Source of the DNA: Aspergillus flavus
Lineage: Eukaryota; Ascomycota; Eurotiomycetes; Eurotiales; Aspergillaceae
NCBI RefSeq assembly: GCF_009017415.1
Contig: NC_092409.1
Coordinates: forward strand, 2,294,001 to 2,358,000
Direction: 5' to 3'
DNA: 64,000 nt
Of this stretch, positions 1 to 11,408 are shown piece after piece. Position numbers and translations under genes: made by a program. The notes below the pieces were generated by a model that worked only from the letters and a program-made list of their open reading frames with translations, was not told the origin of the DNA and did no database searches. The number at the start of each line of letters is the position of its first letter. Position 1 is the first letter of the stretch.

Positions 1-597
1 TCCACTCTAACCACCGGCAACCGAAAATCTGAACAAGAAGACCTTCCCCTGAAGTCTAAGCCGCTCTACCCGTTAGACGATAAAACATTAAACTGGGAAA
101 ACGACCTCGACATCCACATGCAAGACCGACACAACCTCCAACGTCCCGAGACCCTCGAATCCCTGTTCTACATGTACCGAATCACCGGCGACGAAACCTA
201 TCGTCACTGGGGCTGGGAGATGTTCAAATCATTCGTCCGACACACCGCTATCGTCGAACACGACAACACTCACGCCGATCCCACGTCCGATAAACCAGCC
301 GAACCAAGCCGGCCGCAAATCATCAGCTTCACCTCTCTAAACAACGTCGATGTCATCCCGCCCACCCGCAGAGACAACATGGAAAGTTTCTGGATGGCAG
401 AAACCCTTAAGTACTTCTATTTACTCTTCTCGGATCGCGACTTCATTCCACTCGAGGAAAACGTCTTCAACACTGAGGCGCACCCATTCCCCCGGTTCAA
501 GTTAGGGGGAGAGCTGAAGACGGGATGGGAGCGGAAGAGTAGCGAATCTGAATCGGTGCCGAAGTCGGCACCGCAGGAGCAAGAGCAAGCTCCCTGA
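1..597 (+). CDS. GH47 class I alpha-1,2-mannosidase, C-terminal part
   Basis: The reading frame is open from the first base and ends with TGA at 595-597, so this is the 3' end of a gene that starts left of the window (198 codons visible). GH47 enzymes trim alpha-1,2-linked mannose from N-glycans in the ER or Golgi using bound calcium. The visible part has family signatures: LQRPETLESLFYMYRITGD, the segment RRDNMESFWMAETLKYFYLL with its conserved acidic residues, and the terminal FNTEAHPFPRF whose Thr is the calcium ligand in this family. A hydrophilic Ser/Glu/Lys tail of about 35 residues follows. The N-terminus is not visible, so I cannot tell whether it is a membrane-anchored ER/Golgi enzyme or a secreted one. 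Confidence 0.93.
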   Translation, partial: STLTTGNRKSEQEDLPLKSKPLYPLDDKTLNWENDLDIHMQDRHNLQRPETLESLFYMYRITGDETYRHWGWEMFKSFVRHTAIVEHDNTHADPTSDKPAEPSRPQIISFTSLNNVDVIPPTRRDNMESFWMAETLKYFYLLFSDRDFIPLEENVFNTEAHPFPRFKLGGELKTGWERKSSESESVPKSAPQEQEQAP

Positions 598-919
598 GCG
601 AGATGTAGAAATCGCTGTTTTAATGCAGCTATTTGGGTACTACTCGGATAGTCTTTGGTTGGAGTACTTTAGCGTTGGATTGGTATGCTATATATACCTT
701 GAACTGGTATTCGTTTCTAAATCTCTTGCTATGGGCCTAACGCTTGTAACTTTTGATAGTAGATGAGATTCCTTGGGGATATTAGATTGTAATCAATCTC
801 CGTCGTTGATAGGGTTCGTAAAACAGAAGCAACCAGGGCATAGATGCTCTGACTCTAAGGATACTTATATATGAGATGCATGGGTATATAACATCACACG
901 CAGACAGAGAGTATCAAGC
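598..919. other. Convergent 3' intergenic region
   Basis: This lies between the stop codons of the GH47 gene (+) and the M20 peptidase gene (-). It is AT-rich with several TATATA stretches. I see no gene; it presumably holds both polyadenylation regions. Confidence 0.6.
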
Positions 920-2212
920 CTAACGACGCTGCAAAGCCGCCTCGATCAACTTCCGATATCCGCGAACAGCCTCCTGCAGATCCCCAACAGTTATAGCTTC
1001 ATTATCACCATGGGCAACATGGATACTACCGGGACCATAGAGGTAGCGACGAACGGGGCCGTCCTCGCGCTCATGGATCTGCAGATTCGGCACATCGGTG
1101 CCGTAGTTTACCGTCGTGATGTCGAAGCCATCAACGTCTGTATCCAAGTCCTGAGGGGGATATCCTTCGGAGCGGGTATTAAACTCCGCGTACACATCGG
1201 GGTTACCATCCGTCGCATCGCGCACGGCCCGTCGAACGATATCCCGTGCCTCGTCAGGGGTGCCCGCGGCCAGACGCACGGCAACGTCAGCGCGAGCAGT
1301 GGCCGGGACGACGTTGGCAGCGACACCAGCGTCTACTCGGCCGATGTTCACGGTCGTGTTGCCATACTTCGGGCTGGAAGGAAGACCGCCCTTGTCGGCA
1401 GGGATGTTGCCCAGCTGGTCGACGCGGGAGAGGGCCGGGAGGACGGCGGAGATGGCGCTGCGGCCGAGCCAGGGGTATCCGGAGTGGGCAGCGTGGCCTT
1501 TAGCGACGATCTCGAAGCCCAGCATCCCCTTGTGGCCGGACACGAGGGCGAGTTCGGTGGGTTCGCCGAAGATCACAGTGTGGAAGGCGGAGGGAGCTGG
1601 ATTGAGTGAGGATTCCGAGAACGCTCTCATGCCATCTCCACCGGTTTCTTCGCCAACGACGAAGAGCAGACCCAAGGGCGCACTGGGATTCTGCTCAAGA
1701 ACATCGAGAGCAGCGAAGATTTGGGCTGCGACGCTGCCTTTGGCGTCAACGGAGCCGCGACCGGAGATACGGATCGTGGACGGGTCATTATCCGTGGTCG
1801 AGTCGGTGTCCAAGGAGTACGGGATAAATGGTGGGACAGTGTCGATGTGACTGGTAATGAGGATTTCCGGGGTATTAGACGACGGGTAGGCAAAGACGTT
1901 AAAACGCTCTTGGTTTTCTCTTTGAGAAGACGAAGTTACTGCCTGCTCAATGACGGTGAAGTTGCGGGCGCGGAGAAAATCGGCGATGAACTCCCCGACA
2001 TTGTGCTCGTTGCTAGAGATAGATTCAATCTGCACAATATCTCGGTGAAAAGACAGGAAGGGCGAGGCATTGATCACTTCCTCGGCGGAATTGAACGTCC
2101 CTGTTGATGGTGACGATGTTGTCGGCACACCCAGAGGTGATTGTGGAAATGCGGGGTGCGGAGAAGCCGCCGTGAGCGCAGTGCACAGCACAAGCGAGTA
2201 GATAGACTTCAT
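920..2212 (-). CDS. Secreted M20A metallopeptidase (probable carboxypeptidase)
   Basis: Single-exon gene of 430 residues from ATG at 2212. Residues 1 to about 24 form a signal peptide (MKSIYSLVLCTALTAASPHP), so the product is probably secreted. M20 enzymes are zinc peptidases that release C-terminal residues or split dipeptides and acyl-amino acids. The metal and catalytic signatures are present: SHIDTVPPF (His122, Asp124), GRGSVDAKGS (bridging Asp156) and VVGEETGGDG (Glu188 catalytic, Glu189 ligand). A dimerisation/lid domain follows (residues about 225-340, GHKGMLGFEIVAKGHAAHSG), and near the end GSIHVAHGDNEA supplies the late His ligand. The length matches the uncharacterised Aspergillus secreted M20A carboxypeptidases. 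Substrate is unknown. Confidence 0.93.
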   Translation of the reverse strand: MKSIYSLVLCTALTAASPHPAFPQSPLGVPTTSSPSTGTFNSAEEVINASPFLSFHRDIVQIESISSNEHNVGEFIADFLRARNFTVIEQAVTSSSQRENQERFNVFAYPSSNTPEILITSHIDTVPPFIPYSLDTDSTTDNDPSTIRISGRGSVDAKGSVAAQIFAALDVLEQNPSAPLGLLFVVGEETGGDGMRAFSESSLNPAPSAFHTVIFGEPTELALVSGHKGMLGFEIVAKGHAAHSGYPWLGRSAISAVLPALSRVDQLGNIPADKGGLPSSPKYGNTTVNIGRVDAGVAANVVPATARADVAVRLAAGTPDEARDIVRRAVRDATDGNPDVYAEFNTRSEGYPPQDLDTDVDGFDITTVNYGTDVPNLQIHEREDGPVRRYLYGPGSIHVAHGDNEAITVGDLQEAVRGYRKLIEAALQRR

Positions 2213-5168
2213 GGAGGATGTCTTTGGGTAGGCGGGATATTGCCTGTCCAGTAAGTATGATTACCCGATGGGTTTGACTGAAAGTGGAACAATGACGATG
2301 TTATCTCAAGTTCTACGTAAATGGCGCAAGTGAATTGGGGTTTCTGTTCCGAGGGTCCAGCGCATGTCACGTGCATCCCGGAGAAGATACACAGTCCCGG
2401 TGGATTGATTCCTGTTTGGGGACCACTAGACTCCGTACAGTTCGCCGTCAACACGGCCTCTGATATTGCGCAATCGTGACCGAATTGAGCGGACGAGCGC
2501 CAATGAATTGAAGAGTCAATGCCTCGTCCCTTGCTACAAACTAGGATCAATACGGTAGATCAGAATATGTTTTATCAATTGCCGAACGCGAGGCGATGAT
2601 CTTCACATATGTACGGAGTACTCCGTACTCCTTGTACACAGACGATTGTTGCGATGGATAAATCGAGTCGATGTATCCACGGACTCAGCTGGAAAGTGAT
2701 TACCAAGCTCACTTATCTAGGTTTGTCATGGAAAAGCTTTCCAAGCCCGAGTTCGGGGAATCGGCTTTCTAGAAGGCTGGCACCAGTTGCCAAGCACATC
2801 GAAACCAAAGACCGGCCCAGCTGGAACTCTTTCTTAGGGTTTGTGAAAGTTTGTCGGGTGGGTTTCTCGTTCCGGCAACCCATGGCAATGAGTTCGAGCC
2901 CACGAGAACTGAACCAGATTTTGAAGGTTCCCTTCTGCTGGCTCCGACCATGTGGGCCTGACGTCGGCACCACAAGCCTCAAGGGCCTCTGAGCGCGATG
3001 CGTCACCAAGTAACCAGGCTTCTCGTGGGACCTGACCCATCGCGACTGACAGTACTAGACATGATTACCTGAGATGGCAGGTGTGGAGGACATTCTCCGT
3101 CGGTGATACTCTATTCGACACATTGGATATGGCACACCTCCGTCCGCTGGAGAAGGGAGTACATACATTGAAAAGTACGTGCATACAGGATACCCTGGAT
3201 AACTAACACCAGATTTTGGAGCTGGCAACATCACGAACGTACATATATACTCCGTACGTTATGCATCATTATTATCCTGTCTGAGAAATATGAGAGCGCC
3301 TTCGTCCAACCACCCTGGTCTCGGGACTTGGCCGATGGAACTGATAGGTCATGGTACTTTCGTCCAAGTAAAATGACGATGACGGTCGCACGGCGTTAGA
3401 AGGAATCCACCAGCCCGCTGGAGCTATGTCAATCCGATGGGGTCCTGTGCTCGACCAGTCGAGGTCCGCCGGAGTCTAGACAACGGTCTTTGTTCTTCTT
3501 TAGTATTTACCCTACAATTAGTTCGTCACTGGGTCCCCCTCTCGCTTGAAATTTTGGGGGGCAATGACGGTGGGAAGCCGTTGGATCTCGCGGGTAGACG
3601 GGAATCGGTTCCTTTTCTAAAGTATAAAAATTTCCCTTCTTTGATCAGATCTAAACCTTTTTCTTTTCTGATCGGAAATCGTGGTGGCTATTACATATCT
3701 ACCGCGTCCTTTATCCGGTCGAAAATCAAAGAAACATAGCAAAAAAGAAAAAGGTAAAAAGAAAGAGAGAAAGAGAGGGAAGAACCGTGGCAAGGTCTCG
3801 AACGGAACCACTGTAACTCCCACGGAACTGAACGGAGCCAACTAAACTGGGCAAATTTTGGACGATCCTCCATATCTCTTGGTGGCATGCAAAGGAAAAC
3901 AACATACTTGCCTGAGGTTGGGGGCTGTCAGTTTGGTAAATAAATTCAAAGAAGTAGAATAAAAAAGAAAAAAGATAAAACCAAACTAAAGAAGTAATGA
4001 TCCTTGACATGGACTAAAAACAGAATGTGAGGGGAAGAAATGTGAGAGAAACAAAACCAAAGAAAAAATAAATTAAATAAATAATAAATAATAAAAAATT
4101 CCAACAGAGGGCGGAAAAAAAAAAAAAAAAAAGACCCCCAAGTGTTGGATATCAAATGTTGCTTTTCTCCCAGAATTTTCATTGGGCGATCGGAGGAGAT
4201 TCGCCTCTGAACAGGGTTTGTGATTTGATAGCTATTCTTGTCGTCTTAGGAGAGCATTCAATGAGGAATTCGTGATTCCTTCAGATCATTTGGATCTTAT
4301 ACCTTCTCATCTCTTCTGCCTCGGGTTACCTCTTGTGTTGCCCTCTCTCTTTTTTCCCCCCCCCTTCTCTTTTCTTGTGCCATTTCCAACATCTTTCTCT
4401 TCCCTCAGCTCGTCCAAGCTTTTGACTTGACTTGCTGTTTTAGTATACTTGCCTCTCTGAATTGACTCACGGCCCGTCGATTCCGTGGCTTCCCTTACCT
4501 TTACTAACTACCTCGAGATCGTTGTTGCATCGCTCGGCTTCCAGCCAAACGGGTTCTGATTGACTGCAGCGCGCACTGAGCTGTCAACTTAGTGCCTGCG
4601 CTCTCTGGCTTTGGGCCTCACGAACACCCCGCCAGCTGTTCGGCATCCACTGACGTGCTCCACGTCTTTCATCTTGCCTGCCCTACCGCCTGCGATCAGC
4701 CTGTCTCGTCCAACCGCCTGCGGATTCTTTTCTTGCGCTGACCGGTTCGTTTGAAGCACATCTTCGACCTGACTCAAACCCTGGGTCTTTACTTCAGGCG
4801 TCTGTCATTCATCCTTTCTGGATATCGATTCACCGCCACGCCACGTTTTTTTTCCAACCGGCTTGTAAACAATCAAGAGTCATTCGGTTGACGCTTTAAT
4901 CCATTCAGCTGTGATTTCTGTCAACTCTTTTTTTTTTTTTTTTTTCTTCTCTCTGCTGCCTGAAATCTCAATAATTAAAAAGTTCATTCTGGAAGAAAAC
5001 CAATGGACAATGCGTCTTCTTCCTAATTGAACTCGAACCATTTCCCCTCCCTGCGTTTCGCATTGCTTCCTCCTCACGTCCACTCTCTGCACGTGAAAAG
5101 GAAGCCTCACTATTCTGGTCCCCAAAAACTTCTTCTACAAGAACACGTCATTTCTGGAATCGTGCACC
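2213..5168. other. Divergent intergenic region with long pyrimidine-rich leader
   Basis: About 3 kb separates the starts of the M20 gene (-) and the Ser/Pro-rich gene (+). Short open frames at 2609-3040 occur on both strands, lack family signatures and look like chance. The palindrome TACGGAGTACTCCGTA is at 2612-2627 and a related TACTCCGTAC at 3248. An 18-A run sits at about 4115-4132. From about 4200 to 5168 the + strand is strongly C/T-rich, as in promoters and 5' leaders of well-expressed Aspergillus genes; it probably contains the transcription start and long leader of the downstream gene. Confidence 0.55.
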
Positions 5169-6746
5169 ATGTTGAAACTTTCCCAACTTATAGACACCAA
5201 AGGGCGGGATAGTTCCGAAGTCATGGTAGACTCATACCGACAACCACCGCAGTCACCGTTGACTAATACTTCGTCGACGCCGGTCTCTCCCACCGTCTCC
5301 CTCTTCTCTGCCAAAGGACATACTCGCTTTTCGAGCTCCGTGTCCTCTTTGGTCTCCTCGCCGGGTCATAATAACTCGATGGAGATCGCGTCCAAGAATC
5401 CCTTGACAGGAGTAAAGGAAGAATCCTGTGGGGCCCCAGCTAGGGATCTCGAGGAGGATTATTTCCGTATGTTGTTGCCCTTGCTCCCAGCCCCCCGGTT
5501 CTCGAGTCTTTTCTCCGATTGTACTTATACAATTGTATTGACCAATACAGAACACTTCGATCAAGATCTGTCCGAGTTTGAGGGCCCGTACTTTGCTTCA
5601 GTCGATTACTCGGACGAGTACGATCTCACGGATGCCGGCATGGACATCCCTCATTCACCCAAAAAGAGACGCTCGGATAGTGTCTCCGCCAAGGGTCTCT
5701 CGCGGATCGGTTCACGCATATCGACCATTTCGAACCGCTGGAAGTCCAGACAGGGCTCCGATGGCTTCGATGCTTTGGATGCCTTCTCGATGCGGTCTCG
5801 CACCAATTCCACATCCTCTATCCTAATCGGTCCCACCATCGTCCCCGTCAGTCGCGTCAATTCCGTTACCGTGCCACCTTCACCCGCCAGGACAATCTTT
5901 GAGGAGCGACTTAGTGAGTCCGGGGCCTTGCCCATCGATATCGCAAAAGCAAATCGTCACAGCCAGGATAACGATGACGCGAGCCCCAAAGCGACCACTC
6001 CCCTGCTACCTCCGTTCATGGGCGACCAGCCAACGTATCCCGTGACATCCCGAGTCCACTCCCCTTTGCAATCGCCGTCCGTGGCGGACATGTCGGAGGA
6101 TGCTTGTGACGGTGCAGCATCCCGGGACTCGCGGTTGGCCAGCCTACCGTCGCCTCCGCTGTCTACCAGGCCATCCATTTCGTCATTCAATCGTCCGCGC
6201 GCGAGCACGGTACGACCAGCGTCGGTGGATGCACCCCCCTATCTTTTATCAGACCCGAACGACGAGTGGGCGAACAAGCTCGGTCATGCCAACTTTACGA
6301 TTCAACCGGAGCCGTACGTGCCCGAGGTGTACGATCTCGAATCTTTTCGTCAATTACGCGCCCAGTGGGATTTGGCGCAATGCAATTTCACCAAGCATCT
6401 CGTCCGAACGGGCGAGCATTACGGGATCACATCCACAATCTACAAGTTGACGGAGGAGAAGTGGGATTGTGTTAATAGTGAATGGAAACACCACCACGAG
6501 ATGATGCTTTCCCAGCTAGAGGTCACCGAAGGACATCGTCTACACCTCATCGAGTCCCAGTGCGACCCGTGCGAACAGATCAAGCTTCCACGCCTCCATG
6601 ACGAGAAATTCCCCGAGCTGGGTGATGGAGAGATTGTCGGACCCATGAAAATCGCCCCAGCCACCAGCGGATCGGGACGCTGTCGGAGTCAGTCGTTGAA
6701 ACGCAACTTCTTCAGATTCTTCCAGGATCTGATGTCACGATCTTAG
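5169..6746 (+). CDS. Ser/Pro-rich fungal protein of unknown function
   Basis: The start is ATG at 5169 in context CACCATG. The frame is open throughout, but 5467-5550 (84 nt, GTATGT...TACAG) reads as an in-frame intron: splicing 5169-5466 to 5551-6746 gives 497 residues and joins EEDYF smoothly to QHFDQDLSEFEG. The N-terminal half is Ser/Pro/Thr-rich and disordered, with possible phosphorylation and basic patches (SPKKRRSD near residue 145). The C-terminal 130 residues look folded and helical (WANKLGHANFTIQPEPYVPE, then a Trp-rich stretch LRAQWDLAQCNFTKHLVRTG). That pattern is typical of conserved but uncharacterised Eurotiomycete proteins. I recognise no domain and assign no function. Confidence 0.85.
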   Translation: MLKLSQLIDTKGRDSSEVMVDSYRQPPQSPLTNTSSTPVSPTVSLFSAKGHTRFSSSVSSLVSSPGHNNSMEIASKNPLTGVKEESCGAPARDLEEDYFRMLLPLLPAPRFSSLFSDCTYTIVLTNTEHFDQDLSEFEGPYFASVDYSDEYDLTDAGMDIPHSPKKRRSDSVSAKGLSRIGSRISTISNRWKSRQGSDGFDALDAFSMRSRTNSTSSILIGPTIVPVSRVNSVTVPPSPARTIFEERLSESGALPIDIAKANRHSQDNDDASPKATTPLLPPFMGDQPTYPVTSRVHSPLQSPSVADMSEDACDGAASRDSRLASLPSPPLSTRPSISSFNRPRASTVRPASVDAPPYLLSDPNDEWANKLGHANFTIQPEPYVPEVYDLESFRQLRAQWDLAQCNFTKHLVRTGEHYGITSTIYKLTEEKWDCVNSEWKHHHEMMLSQLEVTEGHRLHLIESQCDPCEQIKLPRLHDEKFPELGDGEIVGPMKIAPATSGSGRCRSQSLKRNFFRFFQDLMSRS

Positions 6747-7560
6747 AACCCTTGGTCTGTCTATTCCGAGGGACCAAACTTCCTTGATGACCATAGAAAT
6801 ACCGCGAGAGGCATCGATGTACACCATCTAATGACTTTAACGCCTCTCGAATGATTGATTAAGCGTGTGACGAATAATGCCTTTCCTTTCCTTTTTTTTC
6901 GGTTTGCTGTGATCCGATAATAACGACTGACGATCTGCGTCTGCGACTACTGACTCGCAGTGCGCAATGCATTCCTTACGATGATTGTCTTTTCCTTTGT
7001 TTAGTATTTGTGGAGTCTCCGGGGGTCGCCTTACAGGCGCGTGTAAATGGTACCACGGTTTACGGTTATGGTCTCTTTGTTCTCTACCCTCAGCAATATT
7101 CCTTGCATAACTATGGGGAAAACCACCTGATCAATCGGGATAAAACCAGGAGGTTGGGAGAGCAGAAGCAGCTCAGGAGGAGACGCCACCGGTGTTTTGA
7201 CCGACTCATTCCTTGATATACCCCGAGACATGTTTGATTGAGTTCGCGTCCATTGTATCGCATGGAAAAGTTCGTGTCTCAAAAGCGTTATTGAGCTATG
7301 CGTCACGTGTACATAATATGCACTATACCCAGCATCTTCATAATGGACTAATGTGGGAAGATTCAAATTTGGAAGTGATTACAGACTCACTGTATGTAAT
7401 GTATAGCTAGAAAATTGCCTTGCGTAAGTATACAGATATGACGTATAATGCCCCGGAAAGTCACTAGCATGAATCTCGTCACGGTGCAACATTGACATAC
7501 GCAGCAATCCACGCACCAGGGTCTCAATAAAGCCCAAAAAAGTCCAGACAGGAGCCGAGT
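6747..7560. other. Convergent 3' intergenic region
   Basis: This holds the 3' flanks of the Ser/Pro-rich gene (+) and pnk1 (-). Only short open frames without recognisable content occur. Confidence 0.5.
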
Positions 7561-9771
7561 CTAAATCCAGTACTGCTTCCAGATTTGCTGCGACTCTTCA
7601 TCACCGCGGAAGCGGAAGTCGACCCGAACAATGTCCTTGAAACCCTCCGCCATCGTCGGCTCCTTGAACCGACGGCCGAAATCCCCGAACGCGATTCCGG
7701 GGAGTAGGGCCCTGCTTTCCGGATTCTAAAGAACATTCATCCACACATTAGCCTGCCATTATGGAGGGGTATAACTGTATGTATATAGGGTGCACATATT
7801 GTCAAGATCCAAAGGTCTAGCCAGGTGTTTCGGCGGGAGAGAGGGGGGAAAGAGGGGGCATAGAGATAATGAGAACGCGCGACGCTGTGCCACCATATGT
7901 CTCCGGGTCTGTGCAACTTCGGATCTTGGGGGACATAGGGTACAAGGGTGGTAGTACCAGTACATACCAAGGACTTGTTCGCAGCGCGGACAGCATTATT
8001 GTGCCGACAGAGAGCTGGGGATGCAGAGAAATATACACAACGAATGGGAATGCTGTATTCCTTTGCGATTTCGATCCAGTGGGATCTTGTTTCTGGGTCT
8101 GCGTTCGTATTGTCTAATAGAGCATTGTGTTCCTCCTCCCGAGGGAGGATAGATCAGATGGTTAGTTGTCTGAGTCTCATACTGGTACTCATTGTGGCTG
8201 TGGCTCTTTTATTGAGGTTTAGGGATGGAAGACAAACGGCGGGGATATTGCAGGGAATTGAGAAACTAATGCAAGGAGTTTACATACCGACTACCACGGA
8301 CCTTCCGGCCGTAAGGTGTTCCTTGGCGACTTTGATACATTTAGGACGCTGGCCAGGTCTTATTAGCATTCCTTTTTCTTGATCTCTTTGGCTGCCCCTG
8401 CATGAGCGATGCTCCGCTCCGGGATCCTGTAACAATGCATTGACGATTCAACGTGTGGCGTGGTCGGATTGCCAACATACCGTTTTCAAAATGTCCTGGT
8501 TCACTCGTTCATATCCCAATGGCTCCAGATAATCCCAGTAGAAAGTCGACTTGCCCGCGCCGGGACTGCCGCAGAAGATCACTAGTTCAAGAGCGCTTTG
8601 ACGGGAAAAGGGGGGTGAAGCTGTCGGCGAGATGTTATTTCCTTGTTCATGGTGCAGAAGAAGCCATAGGCAACCTCATAACAGATGTAGGCTAGACTCT
8701 GCACTCCGACTTACCATCATCGGTTTGGTCCGATTGTAAATATAGAGAAGGGTCGAATGATTCCACGAGCGGCTCCGGCGCGGCGTTGAGAAAAAACTCC
8801 TCTGGTGTTTTAAATGGAACTCCGGCATTTACAGCAAACCCACTGAAGAGTAACGTCAGATTAAACTATGACCGCTGGTGGGATTTGCCTACCGATCTAC
8901 CTGGGAATGGTCATTTGGCCGTCCAGCGGCATCTCCAACATAAATCGATTTTGATAAGTCCACGCCGTTCACGTCAAAATCATAGTCGTCTAGGAACTCT
9001 TTCCACATCCCGATTCTTGGCTTTCTGTAACCATCGTCCAGAGTAGCTGCGTAAACACTGAGTGGAATGTCTAGTTGTTTCATGACAGCAGAGGCCCTTT
9101 CTTTGAAGTTCGTGAGGCTTTTTGAATCGGAGCGCCCTCCTTTCATATCCTTTTGTAGGCTGATCTTCTTCTGATTCGTTATGATGATGACATAGTAACT
9201 GATGAGCGACGTGTCAGTTCCCATCTGTTTAATCAAGACGTCCCCAAATAGTGAACATCACGTAGCGATCACCCACATACCCATCTGCGCTCAACTCCTT
9301 GAGTTTAGAGGGAACCGTATCATGCCACCACTTCCAGTCGGAGGAGTTCTTGGGAAAAGTGTTGCCAGAAGCCGTCGAGACTAACGTTGAGTCCTACGGC
9401 GTGTCAGTCTCCCACACCGTCCAAGTGCTCCCAGCAGATGCATCCCCACCAAATCAAAGGCAGCAACTTTTGGCTTCTCTATAGTCTGTTTATGGTCTGC
9501 TTTCTTCGCATATTTGCCGACGACGAGACTGTTGTTCACGATGCGCCAGGTGATTTGCTCGGGCTTCTTTTGAGATGCGGGGGTGAAGAACGATGACACC
9601 GATTGCTCTGTAGGACCAGTTAGTAATTAAAACATAGTTAAGGTCTACGATAGCTCAGGTAAGGTATTGAAACGTTTACGTACTTGTCAGTGTGGATTCA
9701 ATCTTTCTCTTTACCGGAGGTGGGGAGATAGTCCCAGTTGTAGACGCTGGCCGTTTGACCGAGCCGGCCAT
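7561..9771 (-). CDS. pnk1: Polynucleotide kinase 3'-phosphatase (DNA repair)
   Basis: Nine exons reconstructed from splice signals: 9771-9684, 9607-9450, 9393-9281, 9198-8893, 8842-8715, 8620-8481, 8348-8288, 8113-7968, 7725-7561. They total 1305 nt, or 434 residues, close to fission yeast Pnk1. The enzyme repairs DNA ends by removing 3'-phosphates and adding 5'-phosphates. An N-terminal HAD phosphatase domain carries AAFDLDSTLVST (nucleophile in DxDxT), IIITNQKKI and [16 protein letters not shown]-terminal P-loop kinase domain carries Walker [14 protein letters not shown], then [13 protein letters not shown] and [20 protein letters not shown]. There is no FHA domain. The second intron interrupts the HAD nucleophile motif and uses a weak GTGGGG donor. 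Several introns have canonical CTGAC or CTAAT branch sites. Confidence 0.93.
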
Positions 9772-10525
9772 TCTGGTAAATTGTAATCTCAAAAGAATTT
9801 TGGCGAGTAATCAAGGAAGTGCAATACGTCTATGTCGTTTTCCGAGGCCCGGTTATGACGTTATGGTTGAAGGGGATATAAATGAGCCATCATCCAAAAC
9901 ACGCGGGCAACGCGCGTCAGGTTCACGAAGTCACATGTTCCAGATAGATGGATCCCTTTCCCTATGTAGTTTAATCAACCTATCTATACTCGTACTACAT
10001 CACTCAGTGACTTTCCGCCTAAATAACCTACAGTCCGAGATATATACGGTTATTGATATGGCAATAAGATGGTGTAAGTCTCTGCGTGTGAAATCATGAT
10101 TCTGTCTAAATGAAAGAACAATTTGTCGAGACGGCCATGAGAATGCATGTGTGCGTCGCATTTTCCGGTCCCAGTATTGATCTTCACGGCAGACATACTT
10201 GTACAAATACGGAGCAATGACCGGTATATACGAAAGTAGTGAAGCGAGGCGAATAGCATTCTGCACATTCCCCTTCATACTTCCCCCGCAAGATAATTGG
10301 TGTTACCGAAGGTCACACTGACCTGGGATATTAAATCATGCGAATCGTACTTTGGATGCGGAATGATTTAGGGCAAGAATGCAACTCGCCAATCCAGCAT
10401 GGGGCGTCGAAGCGCTAAGTTAGAATACACAAAGTTTTATCGTTTGTATTAAGGGAATATCTACGGAAGCGCTGCCCGGGGTATATAATAAGCCAACCTA
10501 AGAACGAACAAGGACGTCTATCCGA
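9772..10525. other. Intergenic region between med18 3' end and pnk1 5' end
   Basis: Both neighbours are on the minus strand, so this holds the med18 3' flank and the pnk1 promoter. It is AT-rich, with a TATATAATAAG stretch near 10482-10493. I see no gene in it. Confidence 0.5.
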
Positions 10526-11408
10526 TTACTTCGCTCGTGTGTCCAAGGAAAGTCGATCCGCCTGTTCCAGCCGGACGGCCGACTTCAGCTGCTCACGGAG
10601 CCCAAACAGATGCTGCGACGCGGTCTTCATCATCTCCTGGTTACCTCCATCCTGGACAGCAATAGAGGCCTGTAAGACATAGCTTCCGGTTTTTTCCAGC
10701 GGAGACATCTGCTGAAAAGGAGGTAACTGTCGCCGCGGTTCATGTGATCCAGAGCTCTCTGCAGGATAATGCAGAACTCGATGTAGGTAAATGACGATAT
10801 CATTCAGAATAAAGACATCCCCCTCTACCACGTACTCCGTGACAAAACTGGCCGGGTCATCAGTAAACGTAATCAATCGCACCACTAGCTGATCCTTAGT
10901 ATACTGACCTATACCCCCAGGCGTTCATAGGGGTGGTAATATCGCCCTTGGGCAAACTAGCGCTGGCCATCAGCCGGGTGGTCACGGCGGAACGAGTCCC
11001 CGCCTCGGGGATATCTCTAAACTCCAGCTTCCAGGGTTGATTCTCATAACTGTAAGGGTGGTACTCAAAGTTTGTACCAGTATCAGTTCCAGACATGGGC
11101 GCATCAGGGTCACCCGATGAGGCAGCGGAAGATTGGGCACCAAAGTCGGCCTCGGAAACCGGTCCGACCACTTGTGTATAGAACATGCCACCGTTCAGCA
11201 TCTTATTCAGACGCTGCATTTCATTGCCTTGCAAGTCTTGACTGGCACCCACACGGGTATTGATCAGCCCTGGTTTCCGATAGGCCTTGAAGATCAGACG
11301 CCTCTCTAAGCGGTGACGGGGCTGCATGGCCGTCAACCCGGCCAGCTGTTGTAGCAGCTCATGGTGCTGGTGCGCGGGGACCGAGGCGAAGAGCAGTAGC
11401 TCATGCAT
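10526..11408 (-). CDS. med18: Mediator complex subunit 18
   Basis: Two exons, 11408-10909 and 10847-10526, give 273 residues. Med18 (Srb5) is a beta-barrel subunit of the Mediator head module that links activators to RNA polymerase II. The product starts [20 protein letters not shown], characteristic of Aspergillus Med18. Further signatures are [50 protein letters not shown] and [20 protein letters not shown], with C-terminal [20 protein letters not shown]. The 61-nt intron (10908-10848, branch TTACTGAT, acceptor GGCCAG) joins NAWGY to SFVTEY. Without it the frame appears broken. The frame stays open upstream of 11408 but has no earlier ATG of the family type. Confidence 0.94.

Noticed and set aside
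1010..1609. 199-codon open frame antisense to the M20 peptidase gene
   Set aside because: It is the shadow of a GC-rich coding strand; the minus strand has the signal peptide and catalytic motifs.
2609..3040. Overlapping open frames on both strands
   Set aside because: No family signature, no splice context; likely chance in intergenic DNA.
10847..10920. Apparent +1 frameshift in med18, or a 20-24 nt micro-intron (GTCAGT...CTAAG...CAG/CTAG)
   Set aside because: A normal 61-nt intron (10908-10848) restores [16 protein letters not shown] in frame; the shorter options leave a stop or the wrong frame.
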